Shown piece by piece: positions 54,027 to 64,000 of a stretch of 64,000 nucleotides of DNA; the first letter of the stretch is position 1, and the number at the start of each line of letters is the position of its first letter. The translations under genes were made by a program, and so were the position numbers. The stretch lies in NCBI GenBank assembly GCA_009829735.1, contig CM020620.1:16698354-16762353 (forward strand), written 5' to 3'. The notes beneath the pieces were generated by a model that had not been told where the DNA came from, made no database searches, and saw only the letters and a program-made list of their open reading frames with translations. The DNA is from Pyropia yezoensis (lineage: Eukaryota; Rhodophyta; Bangiophyceae; Bangiales; Bangiaceae).

Positions 54027-55053
54027 ACCACCCGGATCACCGGAAATCGCCGATTTTGACATGTCTGACAAAGAAAAGGCTGTCGGTACCCTCTCCAGAA
54101 GCCTTCCGCTCTGCCCGCAGCCCCCCCTGGCCACGTCCCCCCGCTTCTCTCCCGCTCTGCACACTCCCCACTCCGTCCCCTTCCCTTTGTGCGGCGGGGG
54201 CGGGCCGCGGCGGCGGCGGCGGCGGCGGGGGCGGCCGCGGAGGCGGTGGCAAAAACGATGCCGGCCGGCCCCCGCGGCCGTGAGCGTACTGTGATGGCGC
54301 GAGCGCGCCGCTGCGTGCCATTTTCCCAACGGCCACACTCTAGCATCCGCCCACGGGCTCCATCCCCCCCACCTCCCGTCCCTAAACACTCTCACCCCGT
54401 CTCCCGTTTCTGTGCGAAAGTTTCCGGCACTGGTCCTCATTTACTGTTGCAGGCCACCGCTGCCGTCTGTGCGGCCGTGGCAGCGGCCATAGCCTCTTCT
54501 ACTGCTACCGTACCCACTACTGCTGCAGCTTCGACAGAGGTCGGGTGTGGGGGCTGAGAAATGCTGCTCGGCAGTGGCGGCAGAGAGAGCAATGGCAGCG
54601 GGGGTGGCTGACGCGCATCATGACATAGAAGTGGGATCTCCGTCGTCTGCAGGTCAACCGCGTCGGCCATGTACACGGCAGCCATGGATAGAGACGCGCT
54701 TCTGGCTCTGCTGCGAGGCGACTACCGGCAGGCCCGGCTGTGCGCCAGCCGCAGGGCTTGTTCTCTCCTCCGCAGATTTTTTCCACTGCCGCATAGAGCC
54801 ACCTACGGGCGGTGGCTGCGGTGGTGGCGATGGGGACGTCGCCGGCGGCAGCAGTGGTGCGGCTGCGGGAGCGGTGTCTATTCCAGCAGCAGCGGAGAAG
54901 GCCGCGGCGGAGTCGTCAAGGACGTCACTGTGACTCGGGACCTCGTCCGAGAACAAGCTCAGCAGTCCAATTTTATTGTAATTCAAAAATTCCATAGGTT
55001 GTGTCTCTGACACGTGTGCATACAAATCACGACTACCACGTACGGTTCTAATT
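54027..55053. other. Non-transposase part of the piggyBac-like element
   Basis: Low-complexity GC-rich sequence with open frames on both strands, including a plus frame at 54,547-54,933. None has recognisable content or a clear start. It may be spacer or 3' untranslated region. Confidence 0.35.
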
Positions 55054-57503
55054 CTAGTTCTCCACCTCATGCACTTCTCGCAGATGCACGTCGAGACAAT
55101 GGCGCCCCGTCTTGGGGGAGCACAAAAACACCTCCTGCTCATACGTACCCCGACAGCCCGAACATATGAGACAAGACTTGAACCGCTTGCATACGCGACA
55201 ACCACGCTGGGCGCGTTGATCTCCATCCGCAGCCGACGGGCCTCGGCGCTTGAGAGTCGGCTCCAGGTGGATGCCGAGACCGTAGCGAGCGGACACGGCC
55301 ATGTCGCCGGACGCGGTGCTAGCAGAGCCAGTCGTCGACCGTCGCGCCCTGATGCCGACGGCGTCAAAAGTATTGCCGATCAGCTGGGCCGCCAAGTCCT
55401 CATAAAACTGCTTCTGTGTGAGCGAGGCCGTCGCGCCCCGCGCACCCGTGTAGAGCATCTATGCATCCACCGCACACATTCCCAGGAGCGACATGCCCAC
55501 GCGCTTCGACCAATCATGTGTCACCAGCTTGTGCTCCAGCCTCAGGTCATCCTGGCGGCAGCGGTTGGGCCTGTCGATCGCAGCACAGCACTCGTAGTAC
55601 TCCTGAGCAACACGAGGAAGCTTGACCGTCAAAAGCACCCTTTTGGCTTCCCCGTCTATCTGCCGCCACCGGATGCGCTCGTACGGCTCGCCTGGCAGCG
55701 TCGTTGACGAGGATGAGATGAAGTACCTGCGCTCGCGGTCCACCCAGACGACCGCCATGAGGTCGACCACGCCGTCTGCCGTAATGTGCGCGTACGATGC
55801 GTAGTCCCCTCGAGCGTCCAGCTCCAAGGTGGACAGCGCTTGCATTGGAAAGCCCCGCGTCGCCGTTTTGAGGACGCCCGAAAAGCGCAAGCCCATTTTT
55901 CGCAGCTCGATGGCGGCGGGCACGCTAGCAAAGTAGGAGTCCGCGCAGACAACGCGCTGCGTGCCCGCCCAGGGAGCTGAAAGCTTCCTGAGGACTGCTG
56001 CCCCGTGCGGCACGTTGTCGTCATTCGTCATGCCCGCGGCTTTCTGGTGCTCGGCTGACGTCACGACGCTGAGCTGGAGCACGATGCCGCTTCTCCCACA
56101 GGCTGCGTTCTGCACCTCGTAGCCATTTTCTGGCTTGCGCTGTATGGCAACGTACATGGGCAGCCCACGCTGGATCCAGCACCCGCCAAGCCCGTACCAC
56201 TTGCACATCGACTCGTCAACACAAATGTACTCTTTTGGAGACACGTGGGCACTTCGATGATCCTTGATGGAATCGACAAAGTCCGAAATTAATTCCCATC
56301 GGTGTTGCTCCGAGTTGACATCACCGCTGCTTTTCTGCTCACTAAACGTCACGCAGGACCACAGGGCATCAAAGCGCGTACGGGGGAGGCCGGTGCGCTC
56401 CCCAAAGCCAGGTGCCACGAGGCACGAGTTACGCGCCTTGGTTGCCCACAGGTCCGCCCGCGCACTAAACTCGTACCGAGTAGCCAGGATGATCACACCG
56501 AAAAACTTGAGCAGCTCCCCCCTGGTAGTCGGCCGCGAGCCTTGCGCCTCCAACTTGGACGAGGTCAGGCGGGCCATGCGCGTGAGCTGTGGCATGGGGA
56601 ACATGGCCAGGAAGTAGTCGTAGGCAGAGCGCGTCCTTCCGTCACCCACCGAGTCACCGTCCTCGATGATGACCTCGCCAGACAAGGTCCGCACCGAACA
56701 AGTGCGACGCGCCACGGGACCACCGATGGGTTCCAACACCGACCCCGCAGTCCAGGTCACCCCATGAACAGTTGCCGTGGCAGGGGCGGCCGCCGGCGCC
56801 GCTAACACCGCCGGGGACGCACTCGACGGAGCCAGAGGGAGAGGGGGGGGGGGGGGTGAGGGCCCGTGGTGCTTGAGGGCGGGAGAGGGGGGAGGTCGGT
56901 GGCCTCACTCGGCAGAGAGATGCTCGACTGAGACTGCTGCGCCGCGCGTGCGCCTCCCCTCACGACGGAGGAACTTGGACCATGGATGGGCGCGGGGGGG
57001 GGGCCAGCCTTGACGGTCCCCAAAGCCAGCGTCTTGACCACAGTGCTTGTCTTCACCGTCCACAGCACCCGTAGATTTGTTTTGCGGCGACCCTCCTTGT
57101 GGAAGCCCGCCACGACCTCCTGCACGCGCCCGCCCAGCAGCTTCTCGGATGCCAAGGACCCAAACAGGCGCGAACACTCGGCAAAGCTGGTCACGTTGGT
57201 AGCCTTGGTGTGCACTTCCGCGCCCACATCCAGGCGAGGGTCCTTGCCAGGACCCAGAGAACGTCGGCGACGACGGGGGGGGATTGCAGAGGGGGCAACG
57301 GTGGCACCGGGGGAGGGGGTAACCGGCCGGGCAAGCGCAGAGGGACCGGCAGAGTCAGCCAAGGGGGGGCGGTAGGGGGTTGAAGAGAGGGCCACGGTGG
57401 CAGCGGGGGAGGGGGTAACCGGCCGGGCAAGCGCAGAGGGACCGGCAGAGTCAGCCATGGGGGCCAACGTGGTCGACCCGCCAGCGGTCGGCCGCTCGTC
57501 CAT
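55054..57503 (-). pseudogene. PiggyBac-family transposase, decayed
   Basis: The start is the ATG at 57,503. The N-terminal part (to about 56,830) has two copies of an ADSAGPSALARPVTPSP repeat and a small basic domain. The frame then changes at a C homopolymer near 56,840-56,850. The DDE_Tnp_1_7 catalytic part runs 56,808-55,459, with Asp at positions 198 (ICVDES), 290 (VVCADSYFAS) and 357 (VVWVDRE), counted from 56,808, matching the DDD triad. An in-frame TAG at 55,459-55,461 stands where relatives have an aromatic residue before LLY/ILY. The C-terminal Cys/His-rich domain (CRVCKRFKSCLICSGC, about 55,150-55,200) follows in the same frame. The triad is intact but the stop and frame change make it a pseudogene as written. 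Confidence 0.82.
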
Positions 57504-57986
57504 AGTAAAAAGAGATTGAGCTAAACAGGGGGGGGGGTGGGGGGGAACCCCACGCGAAGGCAGGCACAAGACAAAAGAGAGACGGTGCAGGGACGGGTGC
57601 GTCGTCGGCCGGTGCGCGACAGTGCAGAGGTGGACGACGGGAACCAGGCATGGAACGGGCGCATGCGCGGCCGCTGCTGGGACCTGCTTGCGGCTCGGGT
57701 CGCGGCGCGGCAGTCCAAACGAAGAGAAGCGCGCGCGCGCCATCAGCCGAGCCTCTACAGGTCGGGCACTTCGGTCTCTGAGCGCTCTGGGGCGCGGTTT
57801 GGGCGGTTGCTGCATCGCCAGGAACCGTTCCGTGGCGCGGAAGAAAAGACGCCAACCGATGGCCGTCCATCGTCGTTGGACGCACTCCGTTTCCCCCAAG
57901 GACAAACAGACTGCGCTGAGTCCGTTTCTGGCGTCAGAATCCTCGTCTGACGAGCGGAAGACCTTGAAAAAGGGCACCCAAAAACC

Positions 57987-58019
57987 GCCTCAAATGAGGC
58001 GAATCGCCTCAAATGAGGC
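57987..58019. repeat. Right subterminal hairpin pair
   Basis: GCCTCAAATGAGGC at 57,987-58,000 and 58,006-58,019, 19 bp apart start to start, mirroring the left end. Confidence 0.75.
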
Positions 58020-58022
58020 GGT

Positions 58023-58036
58023 CAGTAGAATAGACA
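58023..58036 (-). repeat. Right terminal inverted repeat
   Basis: CAGTAGAATAGACA followed by CTAG at 58,037-58,040. It is the exact complement of the left end. Confidence 0.85.
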
Positions 58037-58039
58037 CTA

Positions 58040-59527
58040 GTGGGACCCGTGGAGCAGACGCTGACTGTACTCAACCTTCGAGCCTTTGATCAGGGGCGCC
58101 GTTGCCCCGTCAAGCCGGCGGTGCCTGGGTGCTTCGTGCCGTCCAAGAAGGAGCAGTCCACTTTGTCAGGGCGGAGCTGGCGCCACATTTCGGTTATTTC
58201 GCCGCATATTGTCGCGGCTCTCATCGGCCCTGAGGACCCTGAGCGGCTCGACGTGACTTTCTCCCCCCAGGATGCAGACCAAGTGGCAGCGGAGTCAATG
58301 GATGACGGCGACGACGGCGTGTTGCTGGACAACATGGACGAAGACGCCCACCAGCCGGTCCCGTTCGGCGTCATCACCGGCATCGGCACGTTGTACCACG
58401 CCCCCTTCGCCAACATGGCGGTGGAGGACGCTGTGCAGGGTATGTTTCGCCGAGTGGCAAAACTCGGGGGCATGTTTTGCAGTGACAACGTGGCCGACAC
58501 GGTCCACACGTCTGGCACGCAGGTGACAGCGATGGTGGAAGCTGCCCACAATGTCGGACGACGTGCCCAGGCGTTACTGGGCCCCGTGCATACCATGACG
58601 CTCCTTCGTATTATGCGACTCTTGCGCTCTGAGCTGGAGTGCCGCAGCAATCTGTGGTAGGGGGATAAAAATGCCAACGGGTCGCTGCACAAGGTATGCA
58701 AGAAGATGTATCTGCGGTCGAACAAGCGCGGCCCAACCTTGGCCCAGCAGATGATGCTGGGCGAGCAGGCCCAGGCGGAGATCCTTCGCGGTCTCCCTGT
58801 CTACGAGAGAGACCAAGAAGAAGGGACGGACGACGAGGAGCACGTGGAGGAGCGCGACGCGGTGCAGCTCGCTCACGTCGACGACGTGCTTGCTGTCCCG
58901 CCTTCGGTGCTGACCATGAGCACCCGTGGTGTTCGTATGACTGTTGGGGACCTGAGCGGCCTTCCTGGTCTTCAGAATCTTCCGCAACTTCTCGAGATGG
59001 ACATCGCAGAGTGTGTTGCAGTAGCGAAGACGCTCAAGTTCTTCGCCAGGTTTGAGTGGGGCGCGGCTACGCGCTTCCAGTACCTGCGCGCGACTCCGTC
59101 GCTTAACGGGAAGCTATGGTACGACTACGTGCGCTACCACGGTGACAACGGGGAGTTGCGGTAGGGCGAGACCCGCTCGATGCTTCGACGTTTGGGCCCT
59201 TCCCGCCGTGGTTGCGCCGTCGTTGTGCGGCGCATGTGTGTCGCGGCGACAGATTCTCGCTGCGTCTTCGCAGCCCATGGGTGCCGGCGCCTGGCGTGGC
59301 ACTTCAAGACACTGGAGGCCGTGTGGCCCACCGTTGAGGTGGTGGACATTGGGCGGCTGAGGCGACTGGAGAACGTCGTACCGGACTGGCGAGACATGGC
59401 AGACCGACACGGGCTGGACGCCATGCCGTCAAAGAAGGTGAATTCTGCTGCCGAGTGCCGTCTTGAGCGCTTCTTCGTCAACGTATTTTATCCGTGGACG
59501 TCACGGCCTGCTGTTGGTGATCACTGA
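58040..59527 (+). pseudogene. Transposon protein, part right of the piggyBac insertion
   Basis: It continues the 53,650-53,969 frame: the G of the target CTAG completes the interrupted codon. It stays in one frame to a TGA at 59,525, broken only by TAG at 58,658 and TAG at 59,162. Visible: an acidic stretch, a helical region ending at the first stop, ANGSLHKVCKKMYLRSN just after it (resembling the NESLHK motif of KDZ/Plavaka-like proteins), then RLERFFVNVFYPWTS at the C-terminus. The two stops and the insertion make it inactive. It is most likely itself a transposon gene, giving a transposon within a transposon. Confidence 0.55.
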
Positions 59528-61029
59528 AGACGTTGGCAGTGAGCGGTGCAGGAGCGCGGGTGGTGCGGCCAACCAAGGTGCCACGGAGGGGTAACGTGTG
59601 TGGATCGAACAGGGCGAGAGTAGCATGCTAGCTTTTGCATGGTTTCGATAGCTGTGAGTTCCCTGTGATGCACACAGCGGGAGCAACGCCTGATACGCGA
59701 GGCACCCCCTCTCGACGGACGTCTGCTGCCCTCTCTCGCCCTTTCAGCCCCTCCCACTCCGTTGCCTACTTTTCGCCGCGCGTTCATCGCCAGCTATTAC
59801 GCTTTCCACAATGAAGGACCAATCCAGCAGCGCTGCGTACCGCAGCAGGCGACCATTCCCCTATCCTCAAAGCAACCGCGGCCATCCGGACGGTGACGTG
59901 GGCGCGCGACTTTGGAGATGCGTCCCTTCCACGGTCGCCTCCGCGACCGAAAAGCCCCATCGCCTCGCCGCCGTTGCCGCCGCCATTGACGCCGCCGTCC
60001 TTCTCAACTTCGACACCCAGCACCACCCCTCACCGCCGCACAGGGTGCCGCTACCCTCTAGGACATCGCCACTTACCCGCCGGCCGACGTCGGCGGCAAG
60101 ACGTGCACGGTAACGCCAAAATCAAGCAGGGGCCCGCCGAACAGAGTTCATCGCACCAGTGCCCCCGCCGCTGCCCCCACGATCGCCTCCCGCCAGTCGT
60201 CTGGCAATTGGCACACCACTGCACCTTTGTTGCCGCCACAGCCGCCGCCGCCGCCGCCGGCTTCCACCTGCGGGTCTGCCAAGTTGCTTCGGCCGTGTGG
60301 GGTACAAGCGGTGCCGCCTCCGCCGACAACATGTCCGTCCGTCGGCACAGGGCCCCCCACCGGCCACAAGGAGGACGCCGCCGCCGGCCTGAAGCAGCGC
60401 ATCGTTGCGGCGTCGCCGAAAGGCCGCCACGCCCAGCAGCAGTGGGCCCTTGTGCGCTTGCCGGCAAGAGCAGCAGTGCCGGCAAGGAGAATCGCCAACG
60501 GGGCAAGAAGCTCGGCCGCAGAGCGACTCCGACGGGAGCCGCCGCTTGCAGAAGGGATTTGTGAGGTGGGTGGGCGCCAAATGGCTGGGATCTTATGTAG
60601 GCTTAATAGCCCCCCTTTGTCTCAATCTGTACAAGACACGGCAGCTTAGATGCAGGCTATGTGCGCGTCGACTGCCCATTGGACCTCGGCTGGGCCTCCT
60701 CGGCCGAGCCCAGCAGGAAGGTACAGTGCGTACGCGATTATATCGGGCCCGTTTATATCCACCCTGGATATGAACGAGCCAAACAACGCACGAGAGAGCT
60801 CCTCAGCACTGTACAGCAAGATTCCAATAGTGTATTCCTTCGAGCCCGTTCTGGAGCATTGCAAAAATCACAGCACTTATCGATTTCCTGTGCGCTGCGA
60901 ACGCGCACTGCCTGCCAACATCACTGTGCCACGGACGGGAAATCGGCGACGCCACGCGTGTCACCCGCATCGCCCGCTTCTCTCGCCTGGTACCGCTCTT
61001 TCGACGCTTCACCCTTTGAGAACGCCCAT
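59528..61029. other. No confident gene
   Basis: 59,528-59,810 is noncoding. 59,810-60,650 is GC-rich with Ala/Pro/Arg-biased plus-strand frames that switch and contain stops; one possible exon of mixed composition lies at about 60,060-60,320. 60,650-61,029 leads in frame into the small acidic stretch below, without a clear start. Confidence 0.35.
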
Positions 61030-61209
61030 ATGGACGTCTCAGCCGTCGTTGCCTTGATGGCCAACACGTCGCTGGCGGACGAGTTGATGGGGGTGGACAC
61101 GCCAGACCGCGTGCGCGCGGTGCAGCGGTGGATGGATGCTGAGAGCGACGTCGCTGCGATTGAGGAGACAATGGATATGGTTCTGGACGGGGAGGAGGAC
61201 GACCTGTGA
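61030..61209 (+). CDS. Small acidic C-terminal frame or exon
   Basis: 59 codons from ATG to TGA, with helical, acidic content ending GEEDDL. The frame is also open upstream to 60,661. The stop overlaps a canonical splice donor (CCT|GTGAGT at 61,206), so the real gene may splice here and continue. No family recognised. Confidence 0.35.
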   Translation: MDVSAVVALMANTSLADELMGVDTPDRVRAVQRWMDAESDVAAIEETMDMVLDGEEDDL

Positions 61210-61374
61210 GTGTTTTTCTACACACTTTTATTGCTTTTGCTTTACGCTTGCCCCCACATCATTCACTTGTCCAGATACAACCTCCATGCGTCGTACCGCC
61301 ACCGTCTGCGTCACGTCACCTGCGTGCCCCTCCGTACCCTGCCGGTCCCCTTGTACTCCCCTTCTGCGGCCATG

Positions 61375-61457
61375 AGTTTCGGTTGGGCTCCATTCTCGTG
61401 AGCCCTCCCCGCACTTTTCGGTTGAGCACCGTTCTCGCGAGCCCCCCCCGCATCCCC
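61375..61457 (+). repeat. Two-copy tandem repeat, about 42 bp
   Basis: TTTCGGTTGGGCTCCATTCT and a diverged second copy beginning TTTTCGGTTGAGCACCGTTCT-like, each ending CGAGCCC/GTGAGCCC plus CCCGCA. No function suggested. Confidence 0.5.
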
Positions 61458-61658
61458 ATCCCGCTCCGCCGCCCCCCCCCGGCATCTCTCCTCCTTCGCG
61501 ACGATCCTCCCAGTCGCAGGCGAGGTCCGTCTCCTCTGTACGCCCGTCCCCTTCACATTTTTCCTGGCCAAGTCAGAACAGGCGTTTTCGTACTTTGTAG
61601 GCTCGATGTCGCGATTCCTCTCGCCACCTGACACATTACTGCACTTGGTGGTACATCA

Positions 61659-61682
61659 AGTCGGAACAGTACTGTTCCGACT
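61659..61682. repeat. 24-bp perfect palindrome
   Basis: A perfectly self-complementary 24-mer centred on AGTACT with CGGAAC...GTTCCG arms. It could extrude a cruciform or bind a dimeric protein. It lies 75 bp outside the left arm of the fold-back repeat. Confidence 0.8.
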
Positions 61683-61755
61683 CCAAATGGTGCGGTACAG
61701 AAGTGGGCTACTTCCTCGGGAGACCCCTGGATATGATCGCGTACGCACTGTAAGC

Positions 61756-62392
61756 TATGGCCGATTTCTGAAGAATGATGAGATTCATAAGGGGGTTCAC
61801 AGCAGGTCACAGCAGCATTCCACCGAAGTACCGATGTTTCCCCCCTTCCCATTGGCTGCCGCTGAATCGCGGCAGCAGGTATCGCATACGCCTCATCCGA
61901 TTCGGCGCTTCTCGTCGGACCCCTCTCCGATCGACTTTCCAGGGCTGTGCTCGAGTGACGGATCCCCCCCACAACGGGAAATTAACTGGCACAGGACTCT
62001 GTGGTGGCCTCCTGGGAGCACGTGACAACAGCCCGTACCTGCTGCGAGCCCGTCCGTGCAGTTGCAGGCTACTTTGTACTGGCCAATCAGCGCCCTAGAA
62101 CCGGCCTCATTTCGCGGGACATGGCCTCGGACCGATCCTGTGAGCCCCTGACAGCAGTCCTCTGCAAGACTGGGCCGGTCTGTGCAGACGGGAGATTTTT
62201 CGGCCGGTCTCACAGCAAGGCATCACACGGATGCGACACAGATTTGCGGTGCTGGATGTGGTTCGGCCAAGGCCGCGGGCACCGCCGGAGAATTCTTGTG
62301 GCCCAGAATGCGTGCGCACTTGGCGACTGTGTGTGGGAGATCCTGCTGTGAACCCCCTTACGGAACTGATCATTCTTCGGAAATCGGCCATA
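61756..62392. repeat. Fold-back element with 51-bp inverted arms
   Basis: The left arm 61,756-61,806 and right arm 62,342-62,392 are complementary apart from several mismatches. Shared words are ATGGCCGATTTC, GAAGAATGAT and GGGGGTTCACAGCAGG. The 535 bp between have no supported gene. The flanks show no clear target duplication. It is probably a MITE-like or fold-back element. Confidence 0.65.
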
Positions 62393-62689
62393 TGACAGGC
62401 ATGACCTGAAAGCATGCGAGCCCCTCTTCGAAACGTCGACGCGCGACGACCCCGAGAGCTGGCCAAAATGACAGACCATCGATTTGGGCAGTCCCGGCTT
62501 CAGACCGGTGCACCATGCCTGGCCACCCACACACTAGTTTATGCGATTTCATCAGTGCAGCCATGTCCAGGGATTAGTGCCAATGTCATTTTCTGTGACG
62601 AAGATGGGTTGGTCATCGAAAGGCTCGCCACTGGACAGTTCCAGCTTGGATGAGCGCGCGGGCTGGATAACCGAGCAACAGCCGGGATA

Positions 62690-64000
62690 TCGCGGCAGAA
62701 TATCCCGTAGGGGCGGGGGGACGTGGGGGGTGGACGGCGGCGAGCCCGCCGCCGCCGACGCCGCGCCCACCGTCCAGGGGGATGAGGGCGGCGGCTACGA
62801 AGCCGCCGGCCCCGCCAATGGCCGCGGGCGGTCCTACTGGGACACGGTGCTGACCACGCTCGGCGATTGCGGGGGGGAGGCTGACACCGCCGCTGCCGCC
62901 GTCCCATCGGCAGGCGCTGGGGCCACGGCGTGGGCGGCAACGCCGCTGCCCCTGCCACGGGAGGAGGGCGAGGACACGCGCCGCCGCCGTGGCGGCGGCC
63001 TGCGGGCGCCGCTCGGCGGCGGCGGCGGCGGGGTCGGCCGGCCTGGCACCGACTGGGTGGGCCACACCGCCACGGGCGGCGGCTCGAATAACGACTGGGC
63101 GGTGGGGGGAGCAGCGGTTGCGCCCCCCGTCCCTCCCTACCACCGCCGCCGCCGTCCACGGCGGCCGCCCCTTCCAAGCGGTGGTCCTGGCCATGGATGA
63201 TGGCTAGTCGTGGCGCGCTGCCGCCGGCCACGTGGCCACCCGCGGCGGCGGCGCAATGGCGCCGCCGCCGGCGTCCTTGTGGTCGGGGGGGGGCGGCGTC
63301 GGCGCCCTGACCGCCGACGCGGTTGCCCGCCGCCGCCTTGATGAGCACGCGGCGGCCGGCGCTCCGTTGACGACGCCCGACGAGCGCCCCGCGGCGACGG
63401 CGGCGGCGGCAACGGCGGCGGCGGGGGTGGGTCCACCACCCGCCGGCGACCCGTGGTGGCCCCCGCCCAACGGCCCGTGGGGTGCCGCCCCGCAGGGCGC
63501 CTCTGGTGGCCACCCCCCCGCGCCCCGTCCAGTCGCGGGCGCGTGGGCACCGGCGGGCGTACCGCCGCCGTGGGCCCGCGGACTGCCGTCCAACCCCCAC
63601 CCCGCGCCCTCTCGCGGCGGTGGTCACGTCGGCTATTACGGGCAGGGTGGTGGGGAGGCGCCAATGATGACGTTGGGGGGGGGGCAGCCGCCCCCGGCGA
63701 GGCGTCTGTCATTGGGGAGGACATGGTTTGGGCTTGTCCATCGGCGGGCTCACCGCCCCTGCCGCAGCGGCGGGCGCACCCTGAATGGGATGATTGGGCA
63801 GAGGCGGCGGCGTCAGCGCCGCCGCCGGGTGCCTGGGCACTCCTTCAACGGGACGGCCATGGTGCTCCATTGGCGGCGGGGTCCCCTTTGGCGGCACCCA
63901 ACGACCCGTGGTCACACTGTCATCCCAGTGGCTGCGGCCACCGCCACTGCGACGATGACGGACACGCTCGCGGCGGTGGCCACGGTGGCAGTGGCGTCGC
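62690..64000 (+). CDS. Gly/Pro/Trp-rich gene, runs off the window
   Basis: Plus-strand sequence from about 62,690 has non-random composition (RSYWDTVLTTLGD near 62,830; DPWWPPPNGPWGAAPQGASG near 63,450; PEWDDWAEAAA near 63,783; NDPWSHC near 63,900), spread over three frames. The switches fall at about 63,170 and in G runs near 63,650-63,690. Repeated short Trp/Pro/Gly motifs suggest a disordered RNA-processing or coat-like protein, but I recognise no family. Frame changes could be introns or homopolymer errors. The start and end are not seen. Confidence 0.35.

Larger units (their letters stand above)
53970..58036 (-). mobile_element. PiggyBac-like DNA transposon, 4,067 bp, CTAG flanks
   Basis: Perfect 14-bp terminal inverted repeats (TGTCTATTCTACTG at 53,970-53,983 and its complement at 58,023-58,036). 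They are flanked by CTAG on both sides (53,966-53,969 and 58,037-58,040). Inside each end are two hairpin words GCCTCAAATGAGGC. The minus strand carries a piggyBac-family transposase remnant. Removing the element with one CTAG rejoins the surrounding reading frame exactly. Canonical piggyBac elements use TTAA, so the CTAG target is unusual. Confidence 0.85.

Noticed and set aside
1..64000. tRNA, rRNA, CRISPR or bacterial operon features
   Set aside because: Read-through of the window gave no cloverleaf, rRNA-like or spaced-repeat signal; a covariance-model scan would be needed to exclude divergent tRNAs.

Overview
The window reads as nuclear DNA of a GC-rich eukaryote. Evidence: a chromodomain-bearing Ty3/gypsy retrotransposon with LTRs, a piggyBac-type element, spliced genes, and SET, BRCT, RNase III and GATA-finger proteins. 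There are no operons and no tRNA, rRNA or CRISPR array that I could see. The GATA finger has the CX2C-X18-CX2C spacing usual in plants and algae. With the very high GC of the host genes, their Ala/Gly/Pro/Arg-rich low-complexity stretches and few introns, this suggests an alga, perhaps a bangiophyte red alga (Porphyra/Pyropia-like). That placement is inference only.

Layout. 1-19.6 kb is mostly host-like, all on the minus strand where I can recognise genes: a tandem-BRCT protein with an acidic repeat (2.6-4.0 kb), a SET-domain protein (6.2-7.3 kb), a coding-type minisatellite (7.4-7.9 kb), a large unidentified spliced gene (8.9-12.8 kb), and an RNase III-family gene followed in the same frame by a long open frame (15.2-18.7 kb). 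19.7-34.8 kb is retroelement territory: a decayed gag with one LTR, a degenerate reading frame cut by a young 9.4-kb Ty3/gypsy chromovirus-like element (23,645-33,019), a solo LTR with a 5-bp target duplication, and a 450-bp inverted-repeat element. 35-39 kb holds a GATA factor gene between two copies of a short AT-rich repeat. 39.9-41.1 kb is a broken Nei-type DNA glycosylase. 42-46.6 kb has a BED-finger fragment, a small coiled-coil gene and a second copy of the inverted-repeat element. 50.4-59.5 kb is a nest of DNA transposons: a decayed zinc-finger transposon protein of KDZ/Plavaka appearance is split by a 4,067-bp piggyBac-like element that carries its own decayed transposase. 61.7-64 kb has a fold-back repeat and the start of a Gly/Pro/Trp-rich gene.

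The most interesting items are: (1) the piggyBac-like element flanked by CTAG rather than the canonical TTAA, whose removal rejoins the interrupted reading frame exactly; (2) the gypsy element, with 469-bp LTRs that differ at only two positions I found, two in-frame stops in pol (one a UGA-CGG context), a gag-pol ATGA overlap and a 588-codon antisense frame; (3) the unidentified gene of about 1,250 codons at 8.9-12.8 kb. Coordinates of spliced or frameshifted genes are outer bounds. Homopolymer runs of C or G are common here and some frameshifts may be sequence errors.
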